Below, in pieces: positions 6,989 through 15,175 of a stretch of DNA of 64,000 nt. Numbering within the stretch: position 1 is the first letter of the stretch; every line of letters begins with the position of its first letter. The translations under genes and the position numbers were made by a program. The notes beneath the pieces were generated by a model, which worked only from the letters and a program-made list of their open reading frames with translations, searched no databases and was not told where the DNA came from. This DNA is from JAMLJG01 sp035327585 (GTDB lineage Bacteria; Verrucomicrobiota; Kiritimatiellia; CAIVKH01), in the NCBI GenBank assembly GCA_035327585.1, contig DAOLDD010000015.1, positions 1 through 64,000 of the forward strand, in the 5' to 3' direction.

Positions 6989-8494
6989 TCATTGCAAATA
7001 ATAGAGTATAAGTGATTCGTAGTTCATCTTGCCCTCAGCAAGTCCCCATGCTTCAGTGTGAAATCTCGCGAATTTGTGAAACGGTAACCTGTCGAGAAGG
7101 TGATATCTGTGCAGTGATGTAGTCGTTACATCTCTCTCGGTACCTACGAATGTTTGCCCCCTGAAAGGATGATTGAATACACTTGTCGCGCACCATGCAA
7201 AACCAAAATAGTCTTCTGTTCCGGTGCCTCGCCATGTCGGCTCAGATATTGAATCCAAGTAAATCAGTTGATCACCTTCACCCCACCATTTTGACGTGCG
7301 GGTTTGAACGATTATGTTGCACCCTACAAGTCGCCCGGTGCCGGTCAGTTCTGAAAGTGAAAGGATGTTCCTGTCCTGTGTTCTGAGATTGGGATACCGT
7401 TTCAGAGTAGCTTTAAATCGAAGAGGCGAAGACACGCTGTTTGCAGAAACATTATATTTAAGATAAATTGAACTAGTACTCAGATTGGCGACTTCAATTC
7501 GTGCATATCTATAAGGCATTTTCCATCTTAGTTCCACCTTGTTACCTCGAGTCGTGACAGGCAACGATAATGAGTCTTCCATTCGACTTGAAACGCCTGC
7601 AAGTAAGTGCAGAGGACAATCAAGAGCTGGTTCCAACTCATCATCCCAGAAGGCTCGGAAATGTAGTGAAGCAAGATCGGCGCGACTCGATGCAGAAAGG
7701 AAAATTGACGATATCGTACCCGGATCACTAGATGTGAAAATGGGCGTGCTCGAGTTAGGGCGTAACTCTATATGGTTGGTGGGTTCCAATGATGGCAATT
7801 CTTGGATGCCGACAATCGCCTTCGAGAAATCTTTAAGCAATGACTTCCCCTTGGCAATATCGTCAGCATCAAACGAGTGTATTGTTTCTACTGAATCCAA
7901 CGCGTTCCACGCAATCTGATAAAACAAACTACCCAAGTCTTCCTTTTTGGGCACTCTTATTTGTATTTTGAAGTAATTGGTGTGGATAATAGGAAAGTGA
8001 AGATTGTGCCCATGGGCCGTGAGCGATGAAAACGGAGAGCGGTGTGGGAGAAAGTTTCCACCGATGAAGCCCGCAAATGAAGTTTCCATTACCGGCTTAT
8101 CACGATCATCAATAAAAAGGCGTATCGTTCCTGTCGGATTTGCCGACCAAATCCAAGTGATCATCCCTGTCCCCGAGATTTCGGCGAGGGTGGCATCAAC
8201 CCCCGAATCATTCTCTTCCACGTCGAGGAAGAAGCCATGGTCCATGTCGCCGTATATTTGGGGGGCGAGATTCGCGAGAATCACTCTTCCAGTTGTGGCT
8301 GCACTGGAGAAGTGAATCGACCTATCATGCGATGCGATAGGTTCAGTCAGTGAATTCAAATCAAGTGCATCGCGAAGTATTGATGCCCAGGATACGCCCG
8401 GCTTCTCAACATAATGTCCAGTCTTCTCTATGCAGGAGACTGAAAGCAAGAGGACCAACAGAGCAAGAGGGAGAATTGTCAGCCCGAGTTTCAT
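6989..8494 (-). CDS. DUF2961/GH172-family lipoprotein
   Basis: Predicted surface lipoprotein of 501 aa: MKLGLTILPLALLVLLLSVSC is a lipoprotein signal with lipobox LSVSC. The C-terminal half carries the DUF2961 signature, KWWGEGDQLIYLDS followed by WRGTGTEDYFGFAWC, and ends NYESLILYYLQ as family members do. DUF2961 proteins form double jelly-roll enzymes; characterised GH172 members act on difructose anhydrides and arabinofuranosides, but the substrate here is unknown. An in-frame GTG at 8509 is an alternative start. Clearly lower GC and different codon use from neighbours (many AAA, ATA, TCT codons), suggesting horizontal acquisition. No sugar-uptake genes adjoin. Confidence 0.82.
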   Translation of the reverse strand: MKLGLTILPLALLVLLLSVSCIEKTGHYVEKPGVSWASILRDALDLNSLTEPIASHDRSIHFSSAATTGRVILANLAPQIYGDMDHGFFLDVEENDSGVDATLAEISGTGMITWIWSANPTGTIRLFIDDRDKPVMETSFAGFIGGNFLPHRSPFSSLTAHGHNLHFPIIHTNYFKIQIRVPKKEDLGSLFYQIAWNALDSVETIHSFDADDIAKGKSLLKDFSKAIVGIQELPSLEPTNHIELRPNSSTPIFTSSDPGTISSIFLSASSRADLASLHFRAFWDDELEPALDCPLHLLAGVSSRMEDSLSLPVTTRGNKVELRWKMPYRYARIEVANLSTSSIYLKYNVSANSVSSPLRFKATLKRYPNLRTQDRNILSLSELTGTGRLVGCNIIVQTRTSKWWGEGDQLIYLDSISEPTWRGTGTEDYFGFAWCATSVFNHPFRGQTFVGTERDVTTTSLHRYHLLDRLPFHKFARFHTEAWGLAEGKMNYESLILYYLQ

Positions 8495-8770
8495 TCGTTT
8501 TCTATGCACAACAAGTGATTAGTCGGTTTCCTACTATCCTGCTGAATCCAAAACGTGGCGTTGATATGCAACGGGTTACGCCGAATTGCTTCTGACTATC
8601 ATCCCAAACGGCAGGATAGTCGGAAGCGATATTTTGCATGGCCAGTTTGATGGGATGGGGGTACAGGGGCAAGCGGTTTTTGGTGCGCGTTGCGAGGGGG
8701 GGGGGCTTGGGGCTTGCTCGCGAGGAGGAGGACGACGAGGAGGACGAGGACGGGGACGAATGGGGGCGGG
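8495..8770. other. Gene-free stretch with G-run and GAC/GAG triplets
   Basis: Holds a run of ten G at 8696-8705 and a GAGGAGGAGGACGACGAGG-type triplet run at 8721-8756. This mirrors, in inverted order, the CTC/GTC run and ten-G run at 5519-5579. No gene seen. Confidence 0.6.
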
Positions 8771-9850
8771 TCAGCGGCTGAGCGCGCGCAGCCAGAGGGT
8801 GGGGGCGTCGGGCAGGTTGGTGACCGGGCCGGGGTTCGTGTACGAGCCGGCAAACGCCCAGCTGGAACCGTCCGGGGAGTGGTCGAGGTCGAAGGGCTGG
8901 CCGAGTGGTCCCTCTACATTGACGAGCGGCCCGGTCTGGATTTCGAGACGCAGCGGCGAGACGGCGGCGTAGGTGATTCGGCCCGCGAGGCGGTCCTGTT
9001 CGAGTGGCCCGTCGGTGTAGCGGAAGACCCACGGCGCGTAGGTTTCGTCTCCGCGCAGGAAATACTCGAACCAGCCGGCCATGTAGCGGCGGTACAGCGC
9101 CTGCCGCGCGGCGTTCGCGGCGCCGCACGTGATGGCGCTCAGTACGCCCACCGGGTCCTGCGGGTCGCTGTGGTTCGCGCCGACGATTTTGATGCCGCGC
9201 CGGATGCCCTGTGCGGCGGCGTAGAGCGTAGGCGCGCTGCCGAATGCATTGCAGGACGACGACTCGGACCACGTCATCGCGATCGGCACGGTCACCGATG
9301 GCAGCGCCGCCACGCCCTGTCCGCCGCTGTCGACCGGGTCCATCACGGACACCGCCTTGATGCGCGCGTCGGCCGCCGCGGCGAGGATTGCGCTCAACCC
9401 GCCCGCCGAGTGGCCGGTCACGCCGATGGCGTTCGTGTCGACCGCACCGAAAAAGAGCGAGGACGGGTTCGCGTGCTGCGCGGTGATCCAGTCGATGCAG
9501 CGGCGCATATCCTCCCCGTTGCGCGCATGGTCGGAGAAACCGTTGAATTCGGGGATCATCACGATGAAGCCCCGCGTCGCGAGCTGGCGGCCCTGGTTCA
9601 CGTGCCGCGCTTTCGATTGCGCGAACCCGTGGCCCAGCACGATGACGGGGCAGGGACCCGCCGCGGGGTTAACGGGCTGGTTGGCGGCGCCGGGATAATA
9701 TACGTCCGTCCGCAACACCTCGCCCTGGGTCCCGCCGATGCCCGGCGACTGGACCGCCCATCCGAATGGCCCGTCCGTCGCCGGGTCCGTCGCCGCCCGC
9801 GCGCCGCCCGTCAAAAGCGCCAGCAGGAGAAGGTGAGGTGTGCGCATCAT
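8771..9850 (-). CDS. Secreted alpha/beta hydrolase (chlorophyllase/cutinase-like)
   Basis: 359 aa. MMRTPHLLLLALLTGGARAA is a signal peptide, so the enzyme is periplasmic or secreted. The hydrolase core (about 45-270) has VIVLGHGFAQS (oxyanion strand), the nucleophile elbow TGHSAGG near residue 146 and a late His in GANHSDPQDP. This resembles dienelactone-hydrolase/cutinase-like esterases of PF12740-type. Two adjacent Cys-containing segments (SSSCNAF, SAITCGAANAAR) may form a disulfide. The C-terminal ~75 residues (LRLEIQTGPLVNVEGPLGQ...) look like a small beta domain of the type found at the end of verrucomicrobial secreted proteins. The natural ester substrate cannot be inferred. Divergent from the FAD oxidoreductase. 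Confidence 0.85.
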   Translation of the reverse strand: MMRTPHLLLLALLTGGARAATDPATDGPFGWAVQSPGIGGTQGEVLRTDVYYPGAANQPVNPAAGPCPVIVLGHGFAQSKARHVNQGRQLATRGFIVMIPEFNGFSDHARNGEDMRRCIDWITAQHANPSSLFFGAVDTNAIGVTGHSAGGLSAILAAAADARIKAVSVMDPVDSGGQGVAALPSVTVPIAMTWSESSSCNAFGSAPTLYAAAQGIRRGIKIVGANHSDPQDPVGVLSAITCGAANAARQALYRRYMAGWFEYFLRGDETYAPWVFRYTDGPLEQDRLAGRITYAAVSPLRLEIQTGPLVNVEGPLGQPFDLDHSPDGSSWAFAGSYTNPGPVTNLPDAPTLWLRALSR

Positions 9851-9928
9851 GATGGGCCTTTCGTCCCGCCGCCGCCCAGCTTACCATGCCCGCATCAAAA
9901 TTTTGCTGGCTTGGCGGCGACTCTTTAT

Positions 9929-9942
9929 ATATAACGTTATAT
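9929..9942. promoter_or_regulatory. 14-bp perfect palindrome in a divergent promoter region
   Basis: ATATAACGTTATAT, a perfect AT-rich palindrome in an otherwise GC-rich region, midway in the 119-bp gap between the divergent hydrolase and oxidoreductase genes. It could be an operator; no regulator gene is adjacent. Confidence 0.45.
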
Positions 9943-9969
9943 TCATACCAATTTAGGGGAGGACGCGGG

Positions 9970-11508
9970 ATGATGTCGTATGATGTGGTGGTATACGGGG
10001 CAACGCCGTCGGGCATTACGGCGGCGCTGGCGGTTCAGCGCGAGGGCCGGTCGGTGGTGATTGTGGAACCGGGCCGCTGGTTGGGCGGCATTTTGGGGGC
10101 GGGCATCAAGCCGCGGCAGGACTGTCCGGACGTCGGGGCGGTGGGTGGTTGGACGTTGCGCTGCATGGATTTCGAGCCGCATCCCGCGGGAGTGCGGAAG
10201 GGGTTTGCCGCGTGGCTCGCCGGGGCCGGGATCGAGGTGATTTACGAACAGCGCGTGATCGCGGTGGAGCGCGAGGGGACGAAGATCGTTTCGTTCCGCA
10301 CCGAGCACGCCTCGCCTGATCGGTGGGGCATTCCGCCGGAGAAGGGGAACCCCGCCGCCGGGGCTGAATTCCGCGCCCGCGTCTTCATCGACGCCAGTTA
10401 CGAGGGCGATTTGATGGCGCAGGCCGGCGTGTCGTATTCGGTCGGGCGTGAATCCCACGCGCAGTACGGGGAGCAGTTCGCCGGCGTCCAGCCGTTCACG
10501 AATGTGACGCCCATCGATCCCTACCGGACGCCGGGCGACCCGGCGAGCGGGCTGGTGCCGCTCGTCGAGGCGGATCACGGGTTGCCGGGCGGGTCGGCGG
10601 ACGACTACACGCAGGCGTACAACTACCGTTTCTATGTCACCGCCGACCCCGCCGCGCGCGTGCCCTTCACGCCGCCCGACGACTATCGTCCCGAAACGTA
10701 TGAAGTGGTGGGCCGCTACGTCGAGCACCTGGTGGCCAGTGGGCGGCCGGAATTAATTGACCGGATTTTTCCGGGGTGGCTGAACGAGGGTGAATACAAC
10801 TACTACCGCGAGAGCCTTGTCACGATCGCCCCGCTCGGCGTGAGTCGTACATTCCAGGATGCGGATTATGCCGTGCGTTCGCGCCTCTGGCGGCAGCACG
10901 CGGACTACCTGCGCGGGCTGCATCATTTCATGTCCACGGATGCGCGGGTGCCCGCCGAAATCCGGGCGCGTACCGCGGCCCTTGGGCTGGAGCGGTGGCA
11001 TCATCCCGAAACCGAAGGCTGGCCGCACCAATTGTACATTCGCATCGCCCGCCGGATGAACGGGCCCTACGTGCTGACGGAGGCGAATGTGCGCGGGAAA
11101 GCCGGTGCGCCGGATTCCGTGGGCCTGGGGCAGTACGGCGTGGACACCTATCCCGTGCGTCGCGTCGCGGTTCGGATTCCAGACACGAACACGATGGGCG
11201 TGGCGACGGAAGGGAACATGTGGATCGGCGGCGCGCATGGCGCCGGGCCATATCCCATTTCGTATCGCGCGATTACGCCGAAGGCGCAGGAGTGCGGGAA
11301 CCTGCTCGTTCCCGTGTCGCTGTCCGCCAGCTATATCGCGTATGCCTCGGTCCGCATGGAACCGACGTTCATGGTGCTGGGCGAATCCGCGGGCGTCGCG
11401 GCCGCCCTGGCGCTTGCGCAGGGGAGCACGGTGCAGGACGTGGGCATCGACAAGCTGCGTGCCCGCCTGCGCGAAGTGGGCCAGAAGATCGACCTGCCCC
11501 GGTCCTAG
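9970..11508 (+). CDS. FAD-dependent oxidoreductase (PF12831 type)
   Basis: 512 aa. N-terminal Rossmann motif DVVVYGATPSGITAALA (residues 4-20), the next-strand VVIVEPGRWLGGILGAG, and the YEGDLMAQAGV segment near 150 with FIDASYEGDLM are typical of the FAD_oxidored group common in PVC bacteria and often linked to sugar or xenobiotic catabolism. The C-terminal part has an FAD-contacting region (SYIAYASVRMEPTFMVLGESAG). Natural substrate unknown; no signal peptide, so cytosolic unless exported by other means. The start at ATG 9970 is chosen for the GGGGAGG Shine-Dalgarno at 9957-9963. Longer frames upstream run through the promoter region. Confidence 0.87.
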   Translation: MMSYDVVVYGATPSGITAALAVQREGRSVVIVEPGRWLGGILGAGIKPRQDCPDVGAVGGWTLRCMDFEPHPAGVRKGFAAWLAGAGIEVIYEQRVIAVEREGTKIVSFRTEHASPDRWGIPPEKGNPAAGAEFRARVFIDASYEGDLMAQAGVSYSVGRESHAQYGEQFAGVQPFTNVTPIDPYRTPGDPASGLVPLVEADHGLPGGSADDYTQAYNYRFYVTADPAARVPFTPPDDYRPETYEVVGRYVEHLVASGRPELIDRIFPGWLNEGEYNYYRESLVTIAPLGVSRTFQDADYAVRSRLWRQHADYLRGLHHFMSTDARVPAEIRARTAALGLERWHHPETEGWPHQLYIRIARRMNGPYVLTEANVRGKAGAPDSVGLGQYGVDTYPVRRVAVRIPDTNTMGVATEGNMWIGGAHGAGPYPISYRAITPKAQECGNLLVPVSLSASYIAYASVRMEPTFMVLGESAGVAAALALAQGSTVQDVGIDKLRARLREVGQKIDLPRS

Positions 11509-11566
11509 CCCGGGGGTTGCCGCCGGCTGCCCTGCGCCAGCCTGGCGGCGGCCGTGCGCGCCACAG

Positions 11567-11612
11567 GATGCTGGACAGTGGATGCCGGACACCGGACACT
11601 GCCCGGCGGTTT
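11567..11612. repeat. 'GGACACCGGACACTG' microrepeat
   Basis: ATGCTGGACAGTGGATGCCGGACACCGGACACTG: short words repeated in tandem between the oxidoreductase stop and the MATE start. Same class as other word-like repeats in this window. Confidence 0.5.
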
Positions 11613-11621
11613 CCACTCCCC

Positions 11622-12965
11622 ATGCATATGCACGATCTTACCACCGGCCCGGTGCGGCCGCTGTTGCGCCAGCTCGCGATCCCGGCGGCGGTGGGGATGT
11701 TCTGCAACACGCTCTACAATCTGACGGACACCTATTTCGCGGGCACGCTCTCGACCGCGGCGCTGGCGGGTCTCTCCATCTCCTTCCCGGTGTTCTTCAG
11801 CATCATCGCGGTCGGCGCGGGGCTCGGCGCGGGCACGACGGCGCTGATCGCGCACGTGATCGGACGGGGCGACCTCCCGCGCGCAAAGCTGCTCGCCGCG
11901 CAGGCGTTGTCGCTCGGATTGATCGCGTCGCTGCTGCTCGCCGTGCTGGGTTTGTGGGGCGCGCGCCCGCTGTTCGGGTTGCTCGGCGCGGAGGGGGACT
12001 ATCTCGAAAACGCGCTGCGCTACATCCATGTGATTTTCATCGGCTCGGCGTTCTTTGTCGGCAGCTACGCGGTGAACGCGGGGCTCGTCGCGCGGGGCGA
12101 CACGCACACGCTGCGCAACGTGCTCGCGGTCGGCGCCGTGGTGAATGTCGCGCTCGACCCATGGTTCATGTATGGCGGATTCGGTGTGCCGGCGATGGGG
12201 CTGACCGGCATCGCGCTGTCCACGATCCTGATCCAGGCTGGCGGACTCTGCTACATGATCGGTCGCGCGGCCCGCGCCGGATTGCTCGACCGCGCGAGCT
12301 GGGCGCTGCTGATCCCGCGCGCGGAGCCGTCGCGCCGCATCTTCAGCCAGGGCGCGCCCGCCGCGCTGAACCATTTGACGATCGGCATCGGCATCTTCGT
12401 CATCACCTACTTCGCGAGCCGCTTCGGCGACGTCACCGTGGCGGCGTACGGCGTGGCGACGCGCATCGAGCAGGTGTTCCTGTTGCCGGTGCTGGGGCTG
12501 ACCTCCGCCACGCTGGCCATCGCGGGACAAAGCCTCGGCGCGGGCCGCATTGAGCGCGTCGCCGAGGTTTGGCACACCGCCTTGCGCGAGGGCAGCGTGC
12601 TGATGGCGGCGGGCGGCGTCTGCATCTTCGTGCTCGCGCGCCCGGCGATGGGCTGGTTCGCGGACGACCCGGCGGTGGTCGCGGCGGGTACAACGTATCT
12701 GCGCATCGCGGTGTTCGTCTCGATCGCCTACGTCTTCCTGTTCATCACGACCTCGCTGTTGCAGGCGGTTCAGCAGCCGATGTATGCGTTGTGGATCGGG
12801 CTCTACCGTCAGGTCGCCGCGCCGCTTCTCGCCTATCCGCTGTTGTCGGCCTGGTTCGGTCCGACGGGGCTCTGGTTCGGCATCGGCGCGGTCACGTGGT
12901 CCGCGGGCTTGTTCACCCTCTGGTGGGGCCGTCGCGCCCTCCGTCGCATGGAGCAAATCGAATGA
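11622..12965 (+). CDS. MATE-family efflux transporter
   Basis: 447-aa inner-membrane antiporter expected to export cationic drugs or metabolites using Na+ or H+. About twelve hydrophobic helices are visible, in two homologous halves. MATE signatures include the N-terminal LLRQLAIPAAVGMFCNTLYNLTDTYFAG (helix 1-2) and the second-half QGAPAALNHLTIGIGIFVI. The ATG at 11622 is the first one before the conserved start; a second ATG at 11628 is also possible. The stop overlaps the next gene's start (ATGA), so the two are co-translated. Confidence 0.92.
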   Translation: MHMHDLTTGPVRPLLRQLAIPAAVGMFCNTLYNLTDTYFAGTLSTAALAGLSISFPVFFSIIAVGAGLGAGTTALIAHVIGRGDLPRAKLLAAQALSLGLIASLLLAVLGLWGARPLFGLLGAEGDYLENALRYIHVIFIGSAFFVGSYAVNAGLVARGDTHTLRNVLAVGAVVNVALDPWFMYGGFGVPAMGLTGIALSTILIQAGGLCYMIGRAARAGLLDRASWALLIPRAEPSRRIFSQGAPAALNHLTIGIGIFVITYFASRFGDVTVAAYGVATRIEQVFLLPVLGLTSATLAIAGQSLGAGRIERVAEVWHTALREGSVLMAAGGVCIFVLARPAMGWFADDPAVVAAGTTYLRIAVFVSIAYVFLFITTSLLQAVQQPMYALWIGLYRQVAAPLLAYPLLSAWFGPTGLWFGIGAVTWSAGLFTLWWGRRALRRMEQIE

Positions 12966-13357
12966 CGCAGGAACAGGGATGGAAGTCGACGGGCGCGCTG
13001 GTGCTCGCGTATGTCGTGCTGATCGCGGTGATCGTGGTTTTCGCCCGTGTGACGCTCGGCGCGTGGGATGCGCCCAATCAGATGGTTCACTATCTCGTGC
13101 GCATCTTCGGCGGGCTCGCCGTCGCGCGCGGGCTTTTCCTCCGCCGCACGTGGGCGTATTGGACCGCGCTGGTGGGCGGCCTGTTGATTTCGTTTTCCGG
13201 CGCGATGTTGTTGCTGATGGGCCTGCCGGCGGGGTTTCTGCAGGGCCGACCGTATCCCATCGTCGACCTCGTCCTGATCCTCGCGACGACCTTTGTCAGC
13301 GGTCTTGCCGCCGTGACCCTGCTCTCGCCCGCCGCGCGCGCGAAGCTGGAGGGGTAG
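12962..13357 (+). CDS. Small four-helix membrane protein
   Basis: 131 aa with about four hydrophobic segments (GALVLAYVVLIAVIVVFA, a segment near 40-60, ALVGGLLISFSGAMLLLMG, IVDLVLILATTFVSGLAAV). No family recognised. It overlaps the MATE gene by 4 nt, which suggests joint expression; a role as accessory to the exporter is only inference. Confidence 0.75.
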   Translation: MTQEQGWKSTGALVLAYVVLIAVIVVFARVTLGAWDAPNQMVHYLVRIFGGLAVARGLFLRRTWAYWTALVGGLLISFSGAMLLLMGLPAGFLQGRPYPIVDLVLILATTFVSGLAAVTLLSPAARAKLEG

Positions 13358-13375
13358 GGTGATTATCGATGATGC

Positions 13376-13460
13376 TCTCCCTCACCCCCGCCCTCTCCCG
13401 GAGGGAGAGGGTGATGGTCTTCTCCCTCTCCCTTGGGGAGAGGGTTGGGGTGAGGGCAGG
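13376..13460. terminator. Double hairpin CCCTCTCCC/GGGAGAGGG element
   Basis: Two hairpins in a row, CCCTCTCCC-GGA-GGGAGAGGG (13391-13411) and CCCTCTCCC-TTG-GGGAGAGGG (13424-13444), sit inside an outer CCCTCACCCC/GGGGTGAGGG pair. The motif is a widespread bacterial intergenic repeat. Lying between the convergent membrane-protein gene and rimO, it may act as a bidirectional terminator. Confidence 0.6.
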
Positions 13461-13528
13461 ACCTGGCAATCGAGCCGATTCGGATAACACGTTCACCATG
13501 CTTGAGTCGGGAAGCGCACGGCCCGCGT

Positions 13529-14953
13529 CTATGGGGCTTCGGCGATGAGGTCGTAGTCGAGGGCGTCGACGATGCGGGCGGGACGGACGGCGCCGGGTTC
13601 GAGCGAGCGCCAGCCGCGGCCGCGCAGGAAGCAGAGCCCGTCGACTTCCGGCGCTTCGAGCATGGTGCGGCCCAGCAGCGCGGCGCCTTTCGGGTGGGCG
13701 GCGCCCGGCGCGACGGGGCCGTCGAGCATGACGGGAACGGTCAGGCCGACCCGCGCGCGCAGGCGACGGCGCGAGACCTCGCGTTGCGCCTGCATCAGGG
13801 CGTCGCGCCGTTCCTTTTTCACCGCGAGCGGCACGTTGTCCACCTTCTTCGCGGCGGGCGTTTTGGGCTCGCTGGAATAGAGGAATACACCGGCGTGCGA
13901 GAAGCGGCCCTCGTTCACGAGCGCGAGCAGTTGCGCGAAATCGGCGTCGGTTTCGCCGGGGTAGCCGGTGATGAACGTCGTGCGCAGCGCGCCGCCGGGC
14001 AGTTTTTCCGCGATGCGGTCGAGCAGGCGCAGCGTCTCGTCGCGGCCCAGCCCGCGGTTCATGTCCATCAGCATCCGGTCGGAAATGTGCTGGAGCGGCA
14101 TATCGATATACGGGCAGAAGCGTGGATCGCCGGCGAGCGCGTCGAGCATCTCGTCGGTGAGGTAGCGGGGGAAGGCGTACATCAGGCGGAACCACGCGTC
14201 CGTCTCTAGTTGCTGTAGCGCGCGCAGCAGGTCGGCGAGCTTGAGCGCGCCGTAGCGGTCCCGGCCGTAGGAGGTGGTGTCCTGCGCGATGAGGCTGATT
14301 TCGCGCGCGCCTGCGTCGAGCAACTGGCGGGCCTCGGCGACGATGTCCTCCATCGGGCGGCTGACCTGCGTGCCGCGCATGAACGGGATCGCGCAGAACC
14401 GGCAGCCGTTCGAGCACCCCTCGGAAATTTTGAGGTGCGCGAGGTGCGGCGAGCCGATGCGCAGGCGCGGCGCGGCAAGGAATTCGTTGTAGCTCTGCGT
14501 GAACGAACGCGCGGCCCCGGCGAGGCCGGTGTAACGCTTGTCGAGAATTTGCACGGGCGCGTGCGCGGGGGCCGGCGCGGCGGACTTCAAATCGCGCAGC
14601 AGCTCCGGCAGGCGTGGGTAATCCTGGAACCCGACCGCGACGTCCGCGTGGTCGAGGAAGCTGTTGAGTTCCGGCGCGCCGTGCGCGCGTTCAACGAGGC
14701 AGCCGAGCGCGACGACGTGTTTGAGCGCGCCGCGCTGTTTGAGCTGCTGGAGTTCGCGCAGCACGCCCGCCGATTCCTCACGCGCGTCGTGGATGAACCC
14801 GCACGTATTGACGAGGCAGATGTCCGCCTCCGCCGGGTCCGCGGCCAGCATGAAGCCCGCCTCCGCGAGGCGGCCGAGGATGCGTTCGGAATCCACGGTG
14901 TTCTTCGCGCACCCGAGGTTGACGAGGCTGACAATGGGCAGGGGGTTCGACAT
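13529..14953 (-). CDS. rimO: Ribosomal protein S12 methylthiotransferase RimO
   Basis: Radical-SAM enzyme that adds a methylthio group to the conserved Asp of ribosomal protein S12. 474 aa. The N-terminal UPF0004 domain carries the three cysteines of the second 4Fe-4S cluster (Cys15 in VSLVNLGCAKN, Cys51 in NTCGFI, Cys85 in ALGC). The radical-SAM CxxxCxxC is CSNGCRFC at 180-187, and ITGYPGET follows. A C-terminal TRAM domain is present (~400-474). NLGCAKNTVDSE distinguishes RimO from MiaB. The ATG at 14953 gives the family-typical start; an upstream extension has no support. Confidence 0.95.
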   Translation of the reverse strand: MSNPLPIVSLVNLGCAKNTVDSERILGRLAEAGFMLAADPAEADICLVNTCGFIHDAREESAGVLRELQQLKQRGALKHVVALGCLVERAHGAPELNSFLDHADVAVGFQDYPRLPELLRDLKSAAPAPAHAPVQILDKRYTGLAGAARSFTQSYNEFLAAPRLRIGSPHLAHLKISEGCSNGCRFCAIPFMRGTQVSRPMEDIVAEARQLLDAGAREISLIAQDTTSYGRDRYGALKLADLLRALQQLETDAWFRLMYAFPRYLTDEMLDALAGDPRFCPYIDMPLQHISDRMLMDMNRGLGRDETLRLLDRIAEKLPGGALRTTFITGYPGETDADFAQLLALVNEGRFSHAGVFLYSSEPKTPAAKKVDNVPLAVKKERRDALMQAQREVSRRRLRARVGLTVPVMLDGPVAPGAAHPKGAALLGRTMLEAPEVDGLCFLRGRGWRSLEPGAVRPARIVDALDYDLIAEAP

Positions 14954-15088
14954 CGCCCGGGACCGTAGCCCGTGAACGCCCGCCAACACAAGCATCGAGC
15001 GGCGCCATGGTTGAGATGACTGGGGGGGGGGCAGGACTGACCCCTGCTCCCTTTTGGCCAACGCGCCCGCGGTTGCCGGAATTGTTTT

Positions 15089-15120
15089 TTTCCGCCAGAG
15101 GCGGATCCGCCTGTGGCGGA
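15089..15120. repeat. TCCGCC/GGCGGA double hairpin
   Basis: TCCGCCAGAGGCGGA and TCCGCCTGTGGCGGA lie next to each other, so the region is also nearly palindromic as a whole. A T-run precedes it on the plus strand. It adjoins the TTACAGAC pair on its right. Confidence 0.5.
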
Positions 15121-15164
15121 ACAGACGTTGTAAGCCGCGAAAAAAGGAATTACAGACGTTGTAA
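15119..15164. repeat. TTACAGACGTTGTAA pair, 31-bp period (family T, copy 2)
   Basis: Units at 15119-15133 (two mismatches at the left end) and 15150-15164 (perfect), 31 bp apart with an A-run between, followed by the shared tail AATTCCGGGGC. The element ends 11 bp before the stop codon of the glycosyltransferase gene. Confidence 0.8.
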
Positions 15165-15175
15165 ATTCCGGGGCG

